Of a stretch of 64,000 nucleotides of DNA, positions 17,080 through 24,803 are shown one piece after another (the stretch's first letter is position 1; each line of letters opens with the position of its first letter). A model generated the notes under the pieces. That model had not been told where the DNA came from, did not search any database, and saw only the letters and a program-made list of their open reading frames with translations. The DNA comes from Bacteroidota bacterium (GTDB lineage: Bacteria; Bacteroidota; Bacteroidia; Bacteroidales; FEN-979): assembly GCA_026391805.1 (NCBI GenBank), contig JAPLDJ010000018.1, positions 18,379 through 82,378 of the forward strand. The letters run 5' to 3'. The position numbers and the translations under genes are program-made.

Positions 17080-17187
17080 ACCACAGATTACACAGATTAT
17101 CACAGATTTGATCACAGAAAATAATATGAATATCTATCTTCTATACTCTATCCTCTATCCTCTATTCTCAGACCTCTGACCTCCGCC
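17080..17187. repeat. ACAGATT and CTCTATC/CCTCTGACC word array
   Basis: A run of CACAGATT words (17080-17118) is followed by CTCTATC words and then CCTCTGACCTCCG words up to the base before the sufD stop codon. The gap lies between sufD and sufS on the minus strand. The same two word types recur in 27513-27838. Confidence 0.75.
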
Positions 17188-18597
17188 TCAGATCTTCGAA
17201 ATATCAATATCAAACTCCATCGGGTGTTCCGGCGTGCTGCAATGGAGAACGCACTGTTCGCAAATCTGCAGCTCTCCCTGGAGCCGTTTCTTGATCATGT
17301 CCTCGATGCGGTGACGCAGTTCGGGAATGGCGATCTTTCCGACGATCTCATTGGCAAAGGCAAACATCAGGAGCATGCGGGCGCTTTCGGGTCCGATGCC
17401 GCGCTGCATCAGGTAAAACATCGCTTCGGTGTCAAGCTGGCCGGTGGTTGATCCGTGGCTGCATTTGACATCATCCGCATATATTTCGAGGAACGGCTTG
17501 GAATTCACTTTGGCCGTATCGGTTAATAGGATGTTGCGGTTGCTCTGGTAGGCGTTGGTCTTCTGTGCATCCTTTCGTACCAGCACATGGCCGTTGAACA
17601 CACCGCTGGCATTTTCATCCAGGATGCCTTTGAACATCTCCTTGCTTATGCATCCGGGTGCAAGATGATCGACAAATACGTGGTTGTCGATGTGCTGCTT
17701 GCGGTCCATCAGGTAAAGCCCGTGAATATTGGCAGTACCGTCCGGTCCGTTAAAAAGCACATTGGTGTTGTTCCTCAGCATTCCTCCGTTCAGGGTGATG
17801 AAGGTGGAGGCGAGTTCGGCCCCTTTCTCCAGCTGGAAATCAGTATTGCTGATCAGCGTCGAGTTGTTGTTCAGGTTCTGGAGCTTGTAATGATCAAGGA
17901 AAGCTCCTTCATCCAGGTGAACCTCGGTGACAATGTTTGAAAAGCTGGCCTGGTGGTTATAGGAGTCATCGCAGTGGACCAGAGACAGGCGGGCATTCTT
18001 CCCCAGCAGGATCAGGTTACGGGACTGGAGAAACAGGTTCTCATCGTGGTGGATAACATTGATCAGCTGGATCGGTTTTGGGCTGTGAACGCCATCCGGT
18101 ACATAAATGAAAATTCCATCCTGGGCAAAGGCCGTGTTCAGGTCGGTTAGGCTGTTTTTGCCGGTGATGGCATATCGGCCAAAATGTTTTTCGATGAGTT
18201 CAGGATAGGCTTTGAACGCTTCGGCCAGGCTGCCGAGGATCATCCCGTTCCCAAGTTTTATCAGCGGGACATCCTTCGAAACGTACCACCCGTTCAGCTG
18301 TCCGATGATGGCCGTATCGAGGTGCGGAATGTTGCATCGGAAAACCTCCTGAACATCCATTCCGGGCAGCGGCTCAAAATAATAATCATACGGTTTCCCC
18401 AGCCACTCTTTCAGATCGGTATTTTTCCAGGCTTCCAGCTTAGTGGTCGGGAATCCCAGTCCCGCAAAAGACTCAAATGCCGTGTCCCGCAACCGGGTAA
18501 CCATTGTCGGATCATTTTTGACGATCACCTCCCGGTTCTTCTCAAAAAGCCCGGTCATCCTTTCTTTTGTGATGATCTCTTTGACGTCGCTTATCAT
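17188..18597 (-). CDS. sufD: Fe-S scaffold protein SufD
   Basis: 469 residues from the ATG at 18597. The frame is open further upstream, but those residues overlap the sufC end and are not SufD-like. It shows GFPTTKLEAWKNTDL near the N-terminus, the beta-helix core, and the C-terminal motif DDVKCSHGSTTGQLD with the conserved His, then FAFANEIVGKI. SufD forms the SufBC2D scaffold that assembles Fe-S clusters. It starts 25 nt after the sufC stop. Confidence 0.95.
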   Translation of the reverse strand: MISDVKEIITKERMTGLFEKNREVIVKNDPTMVTRLRDTAFESFAGLGFPTTKLEAWKNTDLKEWLGKPYDYYFEPLPGMDVQEVFRCNIPHLDTAIIGQLNGWYVSKDVPLIKLGNGMILGSLAEAFKAYPELIEKHFGRYAITGKNSLTDLNTAFAQDGIFIYVPDGVHSPKPIQLINVIHHDENLFLQSRNLILLGKNARLSLVHCDDSYNHQASFSNIVTEVHLDEGAFLDHYKLQNLNNNSTLISNTDFQLEKGAELASTFITLNGGMLRNNTNVLFNGPDGTANIHGLYLMDRKQHIDNHVFVDHLAPGCISKEMFKGILDENASGVFNGHVLVRKDAQKTNAYQSNRNILLTDTAKVNSKPFLEIYADDVKCSHGSTTGQLDTEAMFYLMQRGIGPESARMLLMFAFANEIVGKIAIPELRHRIEDMIKKRLQGELQICEQCVLHCSTPEHPMEFDIDISKI

Positions 18598-18622
18598 CTT
18601 TCTATCCTTTATCCGGAATGAT

Positions 18623-19375
18623 CTATTCAAATTCTTTCTTGATCCAGTCGTATCCCTTTTCTTCCAGTTCAAGGGCAAGTTCTTTCTTGCCCGACTTGAC
18701 GATCTTTCCCTGGAAGAGGACATGAACATAATCAGGTACAATGTAATCGAGAAGACGCTGGTAATGTGTAATTACAACGAAAGCATTTTCTTTTGTGCGG
18801 AGTTTGTTCACGCCGTTGGCGACGATCCGCAGGGCGTCGATATCGAGCCCGGAATCGGTTTCGTCGAGGATCGCCAGCGTAGGCTCCAGCATGGCCATCT
18901 GGAAGATCTCGTTCTTTTTCTTTTCACCGCCCGAAAAACCTTCATTCACCGAACGGTTGGTAAGATTTGACTGAATTTCGACCAGCCGTTTGTTTTCCTC
19001 CATCAGCTTCAGGAATTCGATGGCGGCAATGGGATCGAGTCCGCGGTATTTTCGTATTTCATTTACGGCCGTCCGCATAAAATTGGTGATGCTTACTCCG
19101 GGAATTTCCACAGGATACTGGAACCCCATGAAGATCCCTTCCCGTGCCCTGTCTTCGACCGGAAGTTTGAGAAGGTTCTTTCCCTTGTATGTGATCTCCC
19201 CTTCGGTCACGTCGAATACTTCACGTCCGGCAATCACCGACGCCAAGGTACTTTTACCGGTCCCGTTCGGACCCATTATGGCATGGACTTCTCCTTTATT
19301 GACCTCAAGGTTGATGCCCTTCAGGATCTCTTTCCCCTTGATTGAAGCGTGAAGGTTTTTTATTGATAACAGCAT
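18623..19375 (-). CDS. sufC: Fe-S scaffold ATPase SufC
   Basis: 250-residue ABC-type ATPase of the SufBC2D complex. Walker A GPNGTGKST at about residues 35-43, Q-loop in FMGFQYPVEIPG, signature FSGGEKKKNEI, Walker B LAILDETDSGLD and switch His in VVITHYQRLL. The ATG at 19375 is directly preceded by a repeat array (CGTAAAC words), so the leader of sufC is made of repeat sequence. Confidence 0.96.
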   Translation of the reverse strand: MLLSIKNLHASIKGKEILKGINLEVNKGEVHAIMGPNGTGKSTLASVIAGREVFDVTEGEITYKGKNLLKLPVEDRAREGIFMGFQYPVEIPGVSITNFMRTAVNEIRKYRGLDPIAAIEFLKLMEENKRLVEIQSNLTNRSVNEGFSGGEKKKNEIFQMAMLEPTLAILDETDSGLDIDALRIVANGVNKLRTKENAFVVITHYQRLLDYIVPDYVHVLFQGKIVKSGKKELALELEEKGYDWIKKEFE

Positions 19376-19377
19376 TC

Positions 19378-19530
19378 TGTTTACGGTTTACGGTTTACGA
19401 TTTATTTCGTGTTTTTCGTGTCTTCTTCGTGGATTTTCGTGTAATAATTCATTTACCACAGATTTCACAGATTACACAGATTTTCTTTTTGTCACTCTGT
19501 CACTTTGTTACTTTGTCACTTGTCATCTAT
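19378..19530. repeat. Three-word mosaic array, copy 1
   Basis: The sufB-sufC gap holds, in plus-strand order, GGTTTAC words (19381-19400), TTCGTG words (19405-19443), ACAGATT words (19454-19481) and CTTTGTCAC words (19490-19520). The block from 19401 to about 19481 is almost identical to 23540-23619. No other feature was seen in the gap. Confidence 0.8.
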
Positions 19531-19534
19531 TCAA

Positions 19535-20983
19535 TTACCCCACACTTCCTTCCAAGCTGATTGATAAAAGCTTCTGCGCTTCGACGGCGAATTCCATCGG
19601 AAGCTGTTTGAGTACCTCTTTGGCATAGCCGTTTACAATAAGCCCAATGGCGCTTTCCATGTCGATGCCTCGCTGCTGACAATAGAAAAGCTGGTCTTCC
19701 GAGATTTTGGAAGTCGTTGCTTCATGTTCCACAATGGAAGATTTGTTTTCCACCTGGATGTACGGGAAGGTATGTGCACCGCATTTATCGCCCAGCAAAA
19801 GTGAATCGCACTGCGAATAATTCCGTGAATTCACCGCGTTCTTCGAGATCCTGACCAGTCCGCGGTAGCTGTTCTGGCCATGCCCGGCCGAGATCCCCTT
19901 GGAGATGATCGTGCTGCGTGTATTCTTGCCGAGGTGCTGCATCTTGGTGCCGGTATCGGCCTGCTGCATGTTGTTGGTAACGGCGACAGAATAGAATTCG
20001 CCCACCGAATTGTCGCCAAGCAGGATGCAGCTGGGTTATTTCCAGGTGATGGCGGAACCGGTCTCCACCTGTGTCCAGGAGATCTTGGAATTGCTTCCCT
20101 TGCAGATTCCCCGCTTGGTTACAAAGTTAAAGATCCCGCCTTCGCCTTTCTTATTTCCGGGGTACCAGTTCTGCACGGTGGAATATTTCACTTCGGCATC
20201 TTTCATGGCCACGATCTCCACGATGGCGGCATGAAGCTGGTTCTCGTCGCGCTGCGGGGCCGTACACCCTTCCATGTAACTCACATATGCGCCTTCCTCC
20301 GCAACGATGAGCGTCCGTTCAAACTGACCGGTATTGGCGGCATTGATCCTGAAATAGGTGGAGAGCTCTACCGGGCAGCGTACTCCTTTCGGAATATAGC
20401 AGAAGGATCCGTCGGTGAACACCGCTGAATTCAGGGCTGCAAAATAGTTATCGGTATAAGGCACTACCGATCCCATGTATTGTTTTACAAGATCGGGATG
20501 CTTTTGAACGGCATCGCTGAACGAGCAGAAGATGATACCGTGTTTTGAAAGGGTTTCAGTGAAGGTGGTCTTGACCGAAACACTGTCGATGACAGCATCC
20601 ACGGCAACGCCTGAAAGTTTTTTCTGCTCTTCAAGTGAGATCCCCAGCTTGGTAAAGGTATCCCGCAACTCCGGATCAACCTCGTCGAGGCTGGTTAGTT
20701 CTTTTTTCTTTTTCGGTGCTGCATAAAAGATGATATCCTGGAAATTGATCTCGGGAATATTCAGATGAGCCCACTTGGGCATCTTCATGGTAAGCCAGTG
20801 GCGATAAGCCTTCAGGCGGAATTCAAGGAGGAATTCAGGTTCGTTTTTTTTGGCGGAAATGAAACGAATGATATCTTCATTCAGCCCTTTCGGGGCCATA
20901 TCCATATCGATGTTTGTGACGAACCCGTATTTATATTCACCCTGGGTAAACTCATTCAGTACTTTATTGGATTCGGATTCCAT
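19535..20983 (-). CDS. sufB: Fe-S scaffold protein SufB, interrupted by an in-frame TAA
   Basis: Two open segments, 20983-20036 (315 residues) and 20035-19535 (166 codons), are in the same frame and together make a full SufB of 482 positions. The first ends ETGSAITWK, then TAA, then [19 protein letters not shown]. In SufB the position is the Tyr of the WKYPS motif, so TAC became TAA at codon 316 (20038-20036). No base is gained or lost. The N-terminal part, the Cys-containing [11 protein letters not shown] region and the C-terminal helix are otherwise sound. As SUF is normally essential, a sequence error or readthrough has to be considered beside a true pseudogene. Upstream box TACCTTTG at 21060-21053. 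Confidence 0.9.
20036..20038 (-). other. In-frame TAA within sufB
   Basis: Minus-strand codons read ATC ACC TGG AAA TAA CCC AGC TGC; the expected codon is TAC or TAT (Tyr). One substitution explains it. Confidence 0.9.
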
Positions 20984-21052
20984 TGAAAATCAATTTAGAA
21001 CAAATCTAAACACACATCGTACCTCTTGGTAAAACTGCATTTTACGGTGACA

Positions 21053-21060
21053 CAAAGGTA
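21053..21060 (-). promoter_or_regulatory. Putative -7 box of the suf operon
   Basis: TACCTTTG on the minus strand matches TAnnTTTG and gives a leader of about 65 nt before the sufB ATG. No Fe-S regulator site was recognised. Confidence 0.45.
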
Positions 21061-21192
21061 CGAATAATCCGTGGATGCAGGTTTTTCCCAGACTATTTTG
21101 AAGAAAAAGTGATGATCGGGGTATTACCTTTTGATAGTTAAAACGATTAAGGGATACCTTGAGTGTTGAGGAGTAAAGGAAAATTACCAGGA

Positions 21193-21774
21193 ATGACACT
21201 ATTTCAAAATAAATACCGTATTGAGACGACGCGGCTAAAGGGATGGGATTATTCAAAACCCGGTGCATATTTTATCACCATCGTAACAAAAAACCGTGAA
21301 TGGTTATTTGGTAATATTGTGGTTAATGAAATGATGCTGAACGATGCCGGAAACATTGCACAACAATCGTATTTGGATATACCCAATCATTTTCCAAACG
21401 TGAAATTGGATGCATTTATCATTATGCCCAATCACGTTCACGGAATTATTTTTATTACCGAAAATCATGTAGACGCGCAAAATTTTGCGCCTCTATCGAT
21501 TACAATCCCCGTTCCCGCAATGGCAGAGACGCAAAATTTTGCGTCTCTGCCATATAAAAACCAATTCGGTCCGCAATCCAAAAATTTGGCATCCATTGTC
21601 CGGGGTTTTAAAATTGGCGTGACAAAATGGTTTCGGGAAAATAATAACCAAAATTCCATCTGGCAACCACGATTCCACGATCACATTATACGGAATGATG
21701 AATCATTACAAAGAATCCGTGATTATATTGAAAACAATCCGAAAGCCTGGAACAAGGGTACATTCTTCCGTTAA
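21193..21774 (+). CDS. REP-associated tyrosine transposase (RAYT, IS200/Y1-like)
   Basis: About 193 residues from the ATG at 21193 (a GTG at 21163 would add 10). It has the Y1-transposase core: YRIETTRLKGWDYSKPGAYF, the HUH-type metal motif MPNHVHGIIF (residues 78-87) and the catalytic Tyr in RIRDYIENNPKAW (Tyr178). RAYTs nick single-stranded palindromic REP sequences. Between the HVH motif and the RGFKIGVTKW block lie two stretches encoded by palindromes (residues 93-101 and 110-121). It is a single gene between sufB and thiL, with no terminal repeats of its own seen, so it is probably a domesticated or stationary RAYT. The protein looks intact. Confidence 0.9.
   Translation: MTLFQNKYRIETTRLKGWDYSKPGAYFITIVTKNREWLFGNIVVNEMMLNDAGNIAQQSYLDIPNHFPNVKLDAFIIMPNHVHGIIFITENHVDAQNFAPLSITIPVPAMAETQNFASLPYKNQFGPQSKNLASIVRGFKIGVTKWFRENNNQNSIWQPRFHDHIIRNDESLQRIRDYIENNPKAWNKGTFFR
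21470..21495. repeat. REP-like palindrome 1 inside the RAYT gene
   Basis: A 26-bp palindrome around GCGCAAAATTTTGCGC with one mismatched pair (21474/21491). It shares the core GCAAAATTTTGC with palindrome 2. It encodes DAQNFAPL. Confidence 0.85.
21520..21553. repeat. REP-like palindrome 2 inside the RAYT gene (perfect, 34 bp)
   Basis: Seventeen bases on each side of 21536/21537 pair perfectly (half-site AGAGACGCAAAA plus flank ATGGC). It is read in frame as AETQNFASLP. Palindromes with this core are a familiar dispersed type in Bacteroidota and Cyanobacteria (from memory, not searched). Confidence 0.9.
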
Positions 21775-21824
21775 TCGGGAATCATTATAACCAAAAAAAC
21801 CCCGACCTTTGCAAAAAAACAGCC

Positions 21825-22916
21825 ATGTTCACGAAGAAAGACCGGCCCCTGGGGGATGAAAAACAAAAGCGAACCGAATTATCCGAACTGGGTGAATTCG
21901 GGCTTATCGATCGTCTGACCCGGGACATCGTTCCGAAGCACAGCAGCACGGTAAAAGGCGTCGGCGATGATGCTGCGGTGATCGATACCGGCGGCAGGAT
22001 GCTCCTGCTGTCGACCGATCTTCTCATCGAAGGTGTTCATTTCGACCTCACCTATATGCCGCTGAAACACCTTGGATACAAAGCTGCGATCGTTAATATT
22101 TCGGACATTGCCGCCATGAACGGCATCCCGAAGCAGATGACCGTTTCCATTGCCGTCTCGAACCGTTTTTCACTGGAAGCCATGGAGGAGTTCTACAAAG
22201 GGATCCGGCTGGCCTGCAGTCAATATAATGTTGATCTTGTTGGAGGAGATACCAGTTCCAGCGTTACCGGCCTGATGATCTCCGTTACCATTACAGGCGA
22301 AGCTGATAAGGAAGAGATCGTTTACCGCTCGGGTGCAAAGGCCGGAGACCTGATCTGCGTGACCGGAGACCTGGGCGGCGCCTATGCAGGGTTGTTGCTG
22401 CTTGAACGCGAAAAACAGGTTTACAAAGTCAACCCTGAAATGCAGCCGGAACTTACCGGTTATGATTATGTTCTTGCCCGGCAGTTGAAACCCGAAGCCC
22501 GCACCGACATCCGGAACCTGCTGAAGGGAATCGCTGTGCTGCCGACCTCGATGATCGATATTTCCGACGGACTGGCTTCAGAAACACTTCACCTTTGCAA
22601 AGATTCCGGAACCGGCTGCCGGATCTATGAAGAAAAGATCCCCATCGACCCGGATACGCAGAAACTGGCCCTTGAATTCAACATGATTCCCACAGTTTGT
22701 GCCCTTAGCGGTGGGGAAGACTATGAACTGCTTTTCACCATCAGGCAGGATGATTTTGAAAAGATCCGTGATATTTCAGGGATTTCCGTCATCGGTCATA
22801 TGACCGTTCCCTCCGAAGGGAAACTTCTCATCACCCCCGACGGGAAAGAAGTCCAGCTAACAGCACAGGGCTGGGACGGGTTTAAGAACGCTTCAGCTAC
22901 TCCAGATCCGCGGTAG
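21825..22916 (+). CDS. thiL: Thiamine-monophosphate kinase
   Basis: 363 residues, AIR-synthase/PurM-like ATP-dependent kinase making thiamine diphosphate. It shows GEFGLIDRL, the Gly/Asp-rich GVGDDAAVID and STDLLIEGVHFDL metal-binding motifs, NISDIAAMNG, LVGGDTSSS, and SMIDISDGLASE with LSGGEDYELLF near the C-terminus. The N-terminal extension of about 20 residues is a little longer than usual. No other thiamine gene is nearby. Its last 20 nt overlap the 3' end of the convergent isochorismatase gene. Confidence 0.95.
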   Translation: MFTKKDRPLGDEKQKRTELSELGEFGLIDRLTRDIVPKHSSTVKGVGDDAAVIDTGGRMLLLSTDLLIEGVHFDLTYMPLKHLGYKAAIVNISDIAAMNGIPKQMTVSIAVSNRFSLEAMEEFYKGIRLACSQYNVDLVGGDTSSSVTGLMISVTITGEADKEEIVYRSGAKAGDLICVTGDLGGAYAGLLLLEREKQVYKVNPEMQPELTGYDYVLARQLKPEARTDIRNLLKGIAVLPTSMIDISDGLASETLHLCKDSGTGCRIYEEKIPIDPDTQKLALEFNMIPTVCALSGGEDYELLFTIRQDDFEKIRDISGISVIGHMTVPSEGKLLITPDGKEVQLTAQGWDGFKNASATPDPR

Positions 22917-23514
22917 TGACTATCGTTGCATAATAGCCGTCGAGGGTTGCCAGGGTCGAGGCCTGGACGTCAATGGCAAAGACAGTCCGGCGACCATACA
23001 TCAGGTTGCGGGTTGCACAGGCATCTTCCACAACAATGCATTTGTAGCCAAGATCATAAGCGGCGCGCGTAGTTCCTTCCACGCACATCTGGGTTTGCAT
23101 GCCGCATATCACGAGGCGTTTGATCTTCATCGTCGTAAGATAATTCTGCAGGTCGGTCCCGTTAAAGCTGTTCGCATCCCGTTTCGTGATCAGTTTTTCT
23201 CCGGGCAATGGTGTCACATTCTTGTGGATCGGTGTACCTCCGCCATGCTGCACATGGATCACCTCAAGACCCTGGCTCCTGAACAGTTTCAGCAACGCAG
23301 CCGCTTTTTCGCTCGCAGCTTCCGGATTCACCAGCGGCACCCTTCCGCCGGGAAAATAGAAATCCTGGATATCGATGAGGATCAATGCCGTCGGGATTGT
23401 ATCCACTCTGACCTTTATTTTTGGCTTTGGCTGCTGAGCGAAAACATTTCCAATGCCCAGCAGAAAGAACAAGATTAGCAGGTTGATCTGAACGAATTTT
23501 ATGGACTTTATCAT
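22897..23514 (-). CDS. Exported isochorismatase-family hydrolase
   Basis: 205 residues. The signal peptide runs to about residue 26 (NVFAQ), unusual for this mostly cytoplasmic fold. The catalytic triad is visible: Asp48 in LILIDIQDFY, Lys111 in LITKRDANSF and Cys144 in GMQTQMCVEGT. Such enzymes hydrolyse amides or isochorismate-like compounds, or act as nicotinamidase-like proteins; the substrate cannot be given. The start codon directly follows a repeat array. Convergent overlap with thiL. Confidence 0.88.
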   Translation of the reverse strand: MIKSIKFVQINLLILFFLLGIGNVFAQQPKPKIKVRVDTIPTALILIDIQDFYFPGGRVPLVNPEAASEKAAALLKLFRSQGLEVIHVQHGGGTPIHKNVTPLPGEKLITKRDANSFNGTDLQNYLTTMKIKRLVICGMQTQMCVEGTTRAAYDLGYKCIVVEDACATRNLMYGRRTVFAIDVQASTLATLDGYYATIVTTADLE

Positions 23515-23646
23515 GCGATTTGCGATTTACTATTTATAATTTATTTCGTGTTTTTCGTGTCTTCTTCGTGGGTTTTCGTGTACTATTTTTTTACCACAGA
23601 TTTCACAGATTACACAGAATTTTTTACTCTGTTACTTTGTCACTTT
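23515..23646. repeat. Three-word mosaic array, copy 2
   Basis: Same order as at 19378-19530: GATTTGC/ATTTA words, TTCGTG words (23545-23581), ACAGATT words (23592-23619) and CTTTGTCAC words (23625-23646, running into the stop codon of the next gene). It spans the whole gap between the isochorismatase start and the beta-propeller stop. Confidence 0.8.
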
Positions 23647-24638
23647 CCCACAACAATCAGCTGAAACGAATCAGGTTTGTATTCCTTCTTGACATCATCA
23701 AATTCCGCTGTTATTGTATAAATGTTCTGGCTTGAGTAGTTGCATGAGATGGTTCGTGCCCCGCGTTTTGTGACCAGTGTTTGAGCTTTCGTGTAACGGT
23801 CGGGGGCATTCTGGTGGATCACGGTGATGGTGCCTTCCCCGTTGCTGGTAAAGATATCATTTTGTGCCGGCATGAAGGTGACACCGTCGCAATGCATCCC
23901 GATCGGAAGGGTGGCTACGACTTCGCCGGAGCTGATGTTCAGCACGGTAAGTTCGTTCGTACCGCTGCAGCCGGAGAACAGGAGGTTGTTCTGCTTATCC
24001 AGTGCAAGTCCGGTGGGCTCTTTGTCGGGACCGATGGGATACATGCCAATGATCTGGAGGGATTTTGCATCGATCCGTGCAATGAACCCGATGTTCTCAA
24101 GGTTCACATAGATGTTTCCGCTAATATCGGTAACTGCAAATTCCGGGTTTCCGCGAAGTTTGACAGTTGCCACTACCGAATCGTTTTCCGCCTTGATCAC
24201 CGTTACGCTGTTGCCCCTTGCATTGAAGGCAAAGACCTGCTGCGAAAAAGGATCGTACAGGATCGCATCAGGGTTTCTCCCGGCAGGGATCTTCCCCAGT
24301 ATCCGGTAGCTTTTCAGATCAAAAACGATCACCGAATCGATCTTCCCGGCCGAAATAAAGCCCTTGTTGAATTCATGGGCCAGCGCGATCCCGTGCACGC
24401 CAGGGGTATTGGGGATAACCCCGACCTGCTTTCCTGATTTGAGATCGATCACCTGCACACAGGTACTGTGCGAGAGAAAGATCCTCATCGAGGCATTGTC
24501 GACTGTCAGGTAATCCCAGCCACCGTTTCCGGAAACCGGAATGATCTGCTTTATCTTATATTCGCCTGATCCATTCTGTGCAAACAGTCCGCATGAAATT
24601 AACAGGATAACTGCGGCGAGGTAATATTTCATTTTCAT
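23640..24638 (-). CDS. Exported YncE-family beta-propeller protein
   Basis: 332 residues from the ATG at 24638 (an upstream ATG at 24656 adds a charged MQKRKK segment). Signal peptide 1-20 (LISCGLFAQ). The rest is made of repeated strands with VIDLKSGKQVGVIPNTPGVHG, VFDLKSYRILGKIPAGRNPD and LNISSGEVVATLPIGMHCDG, typical of seven-bladed YVTN/YncE propellers. Probably periplasmic or surface; ligand unknown. Confidence 0.85.
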   Translation of the reverse strand: MKMKYYLAAVILLISCGLFAQNGSGEYKIKQIIPVSGNGGWDYLTVDNASMRIFLSHSTCVQVIDLKSGKQVGVIPNTPGVHGIALAHEFNKGFISAGKIDSVIVFDLKSYRILGKIPAGRNPDAILYDPFSQQVFAFNARGNSVTVIKAENDSVVATVKLRGNPEFAVTDISGNIYVNLENIGFIARIDAKSLQIIGMYPIGPDKEPTGLALDKQNNLLFSGCSGTNELTVLNISSGEVVATLPIGMHCDGVTFMPAQNDIFTSNGEGTITVIHQNAPDRYTKAQTLVTKRGARTISCNYSSQNIYTITAEFDDVKKEYKPDSFQLIVVGK

Positions 24639-24762
24639 CTTTTTTCTTTTCTGCAAAATTGGTGAAAATTTCGACCAGACGAACAGAACCTGAGAAAGAA
24701 TCTATGTAGCCGGGTCCCGCAACCGTCAGAAACGGGAATGAGATCCGGCCGGAAGTTTTAAG

Positions 24763-24770
24763 TAACTTTG
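24763..24770 (+). promoter_or_regulatory. Putative -7 box of uvrC
   Basis: TAACTTTG fits TAnnTTTG. Transcription would begin near 24777, downstream of the open-frame TTG at 24768, which supports the ATG at 24804 as the start. Confidence 0.5.
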
Positions 24771-24803
24771 TTGCTGGCTTTTTCTTTGAAGATCACGGCA
24801 AGA

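Noticed and set aside
19535..20005. Separate C-terminal SufB-like gene
   Set aside because: It is in the same frame as the upstream part and separated only by one TAA plus ten SufB-like codons; one interrupted gene is the better description.
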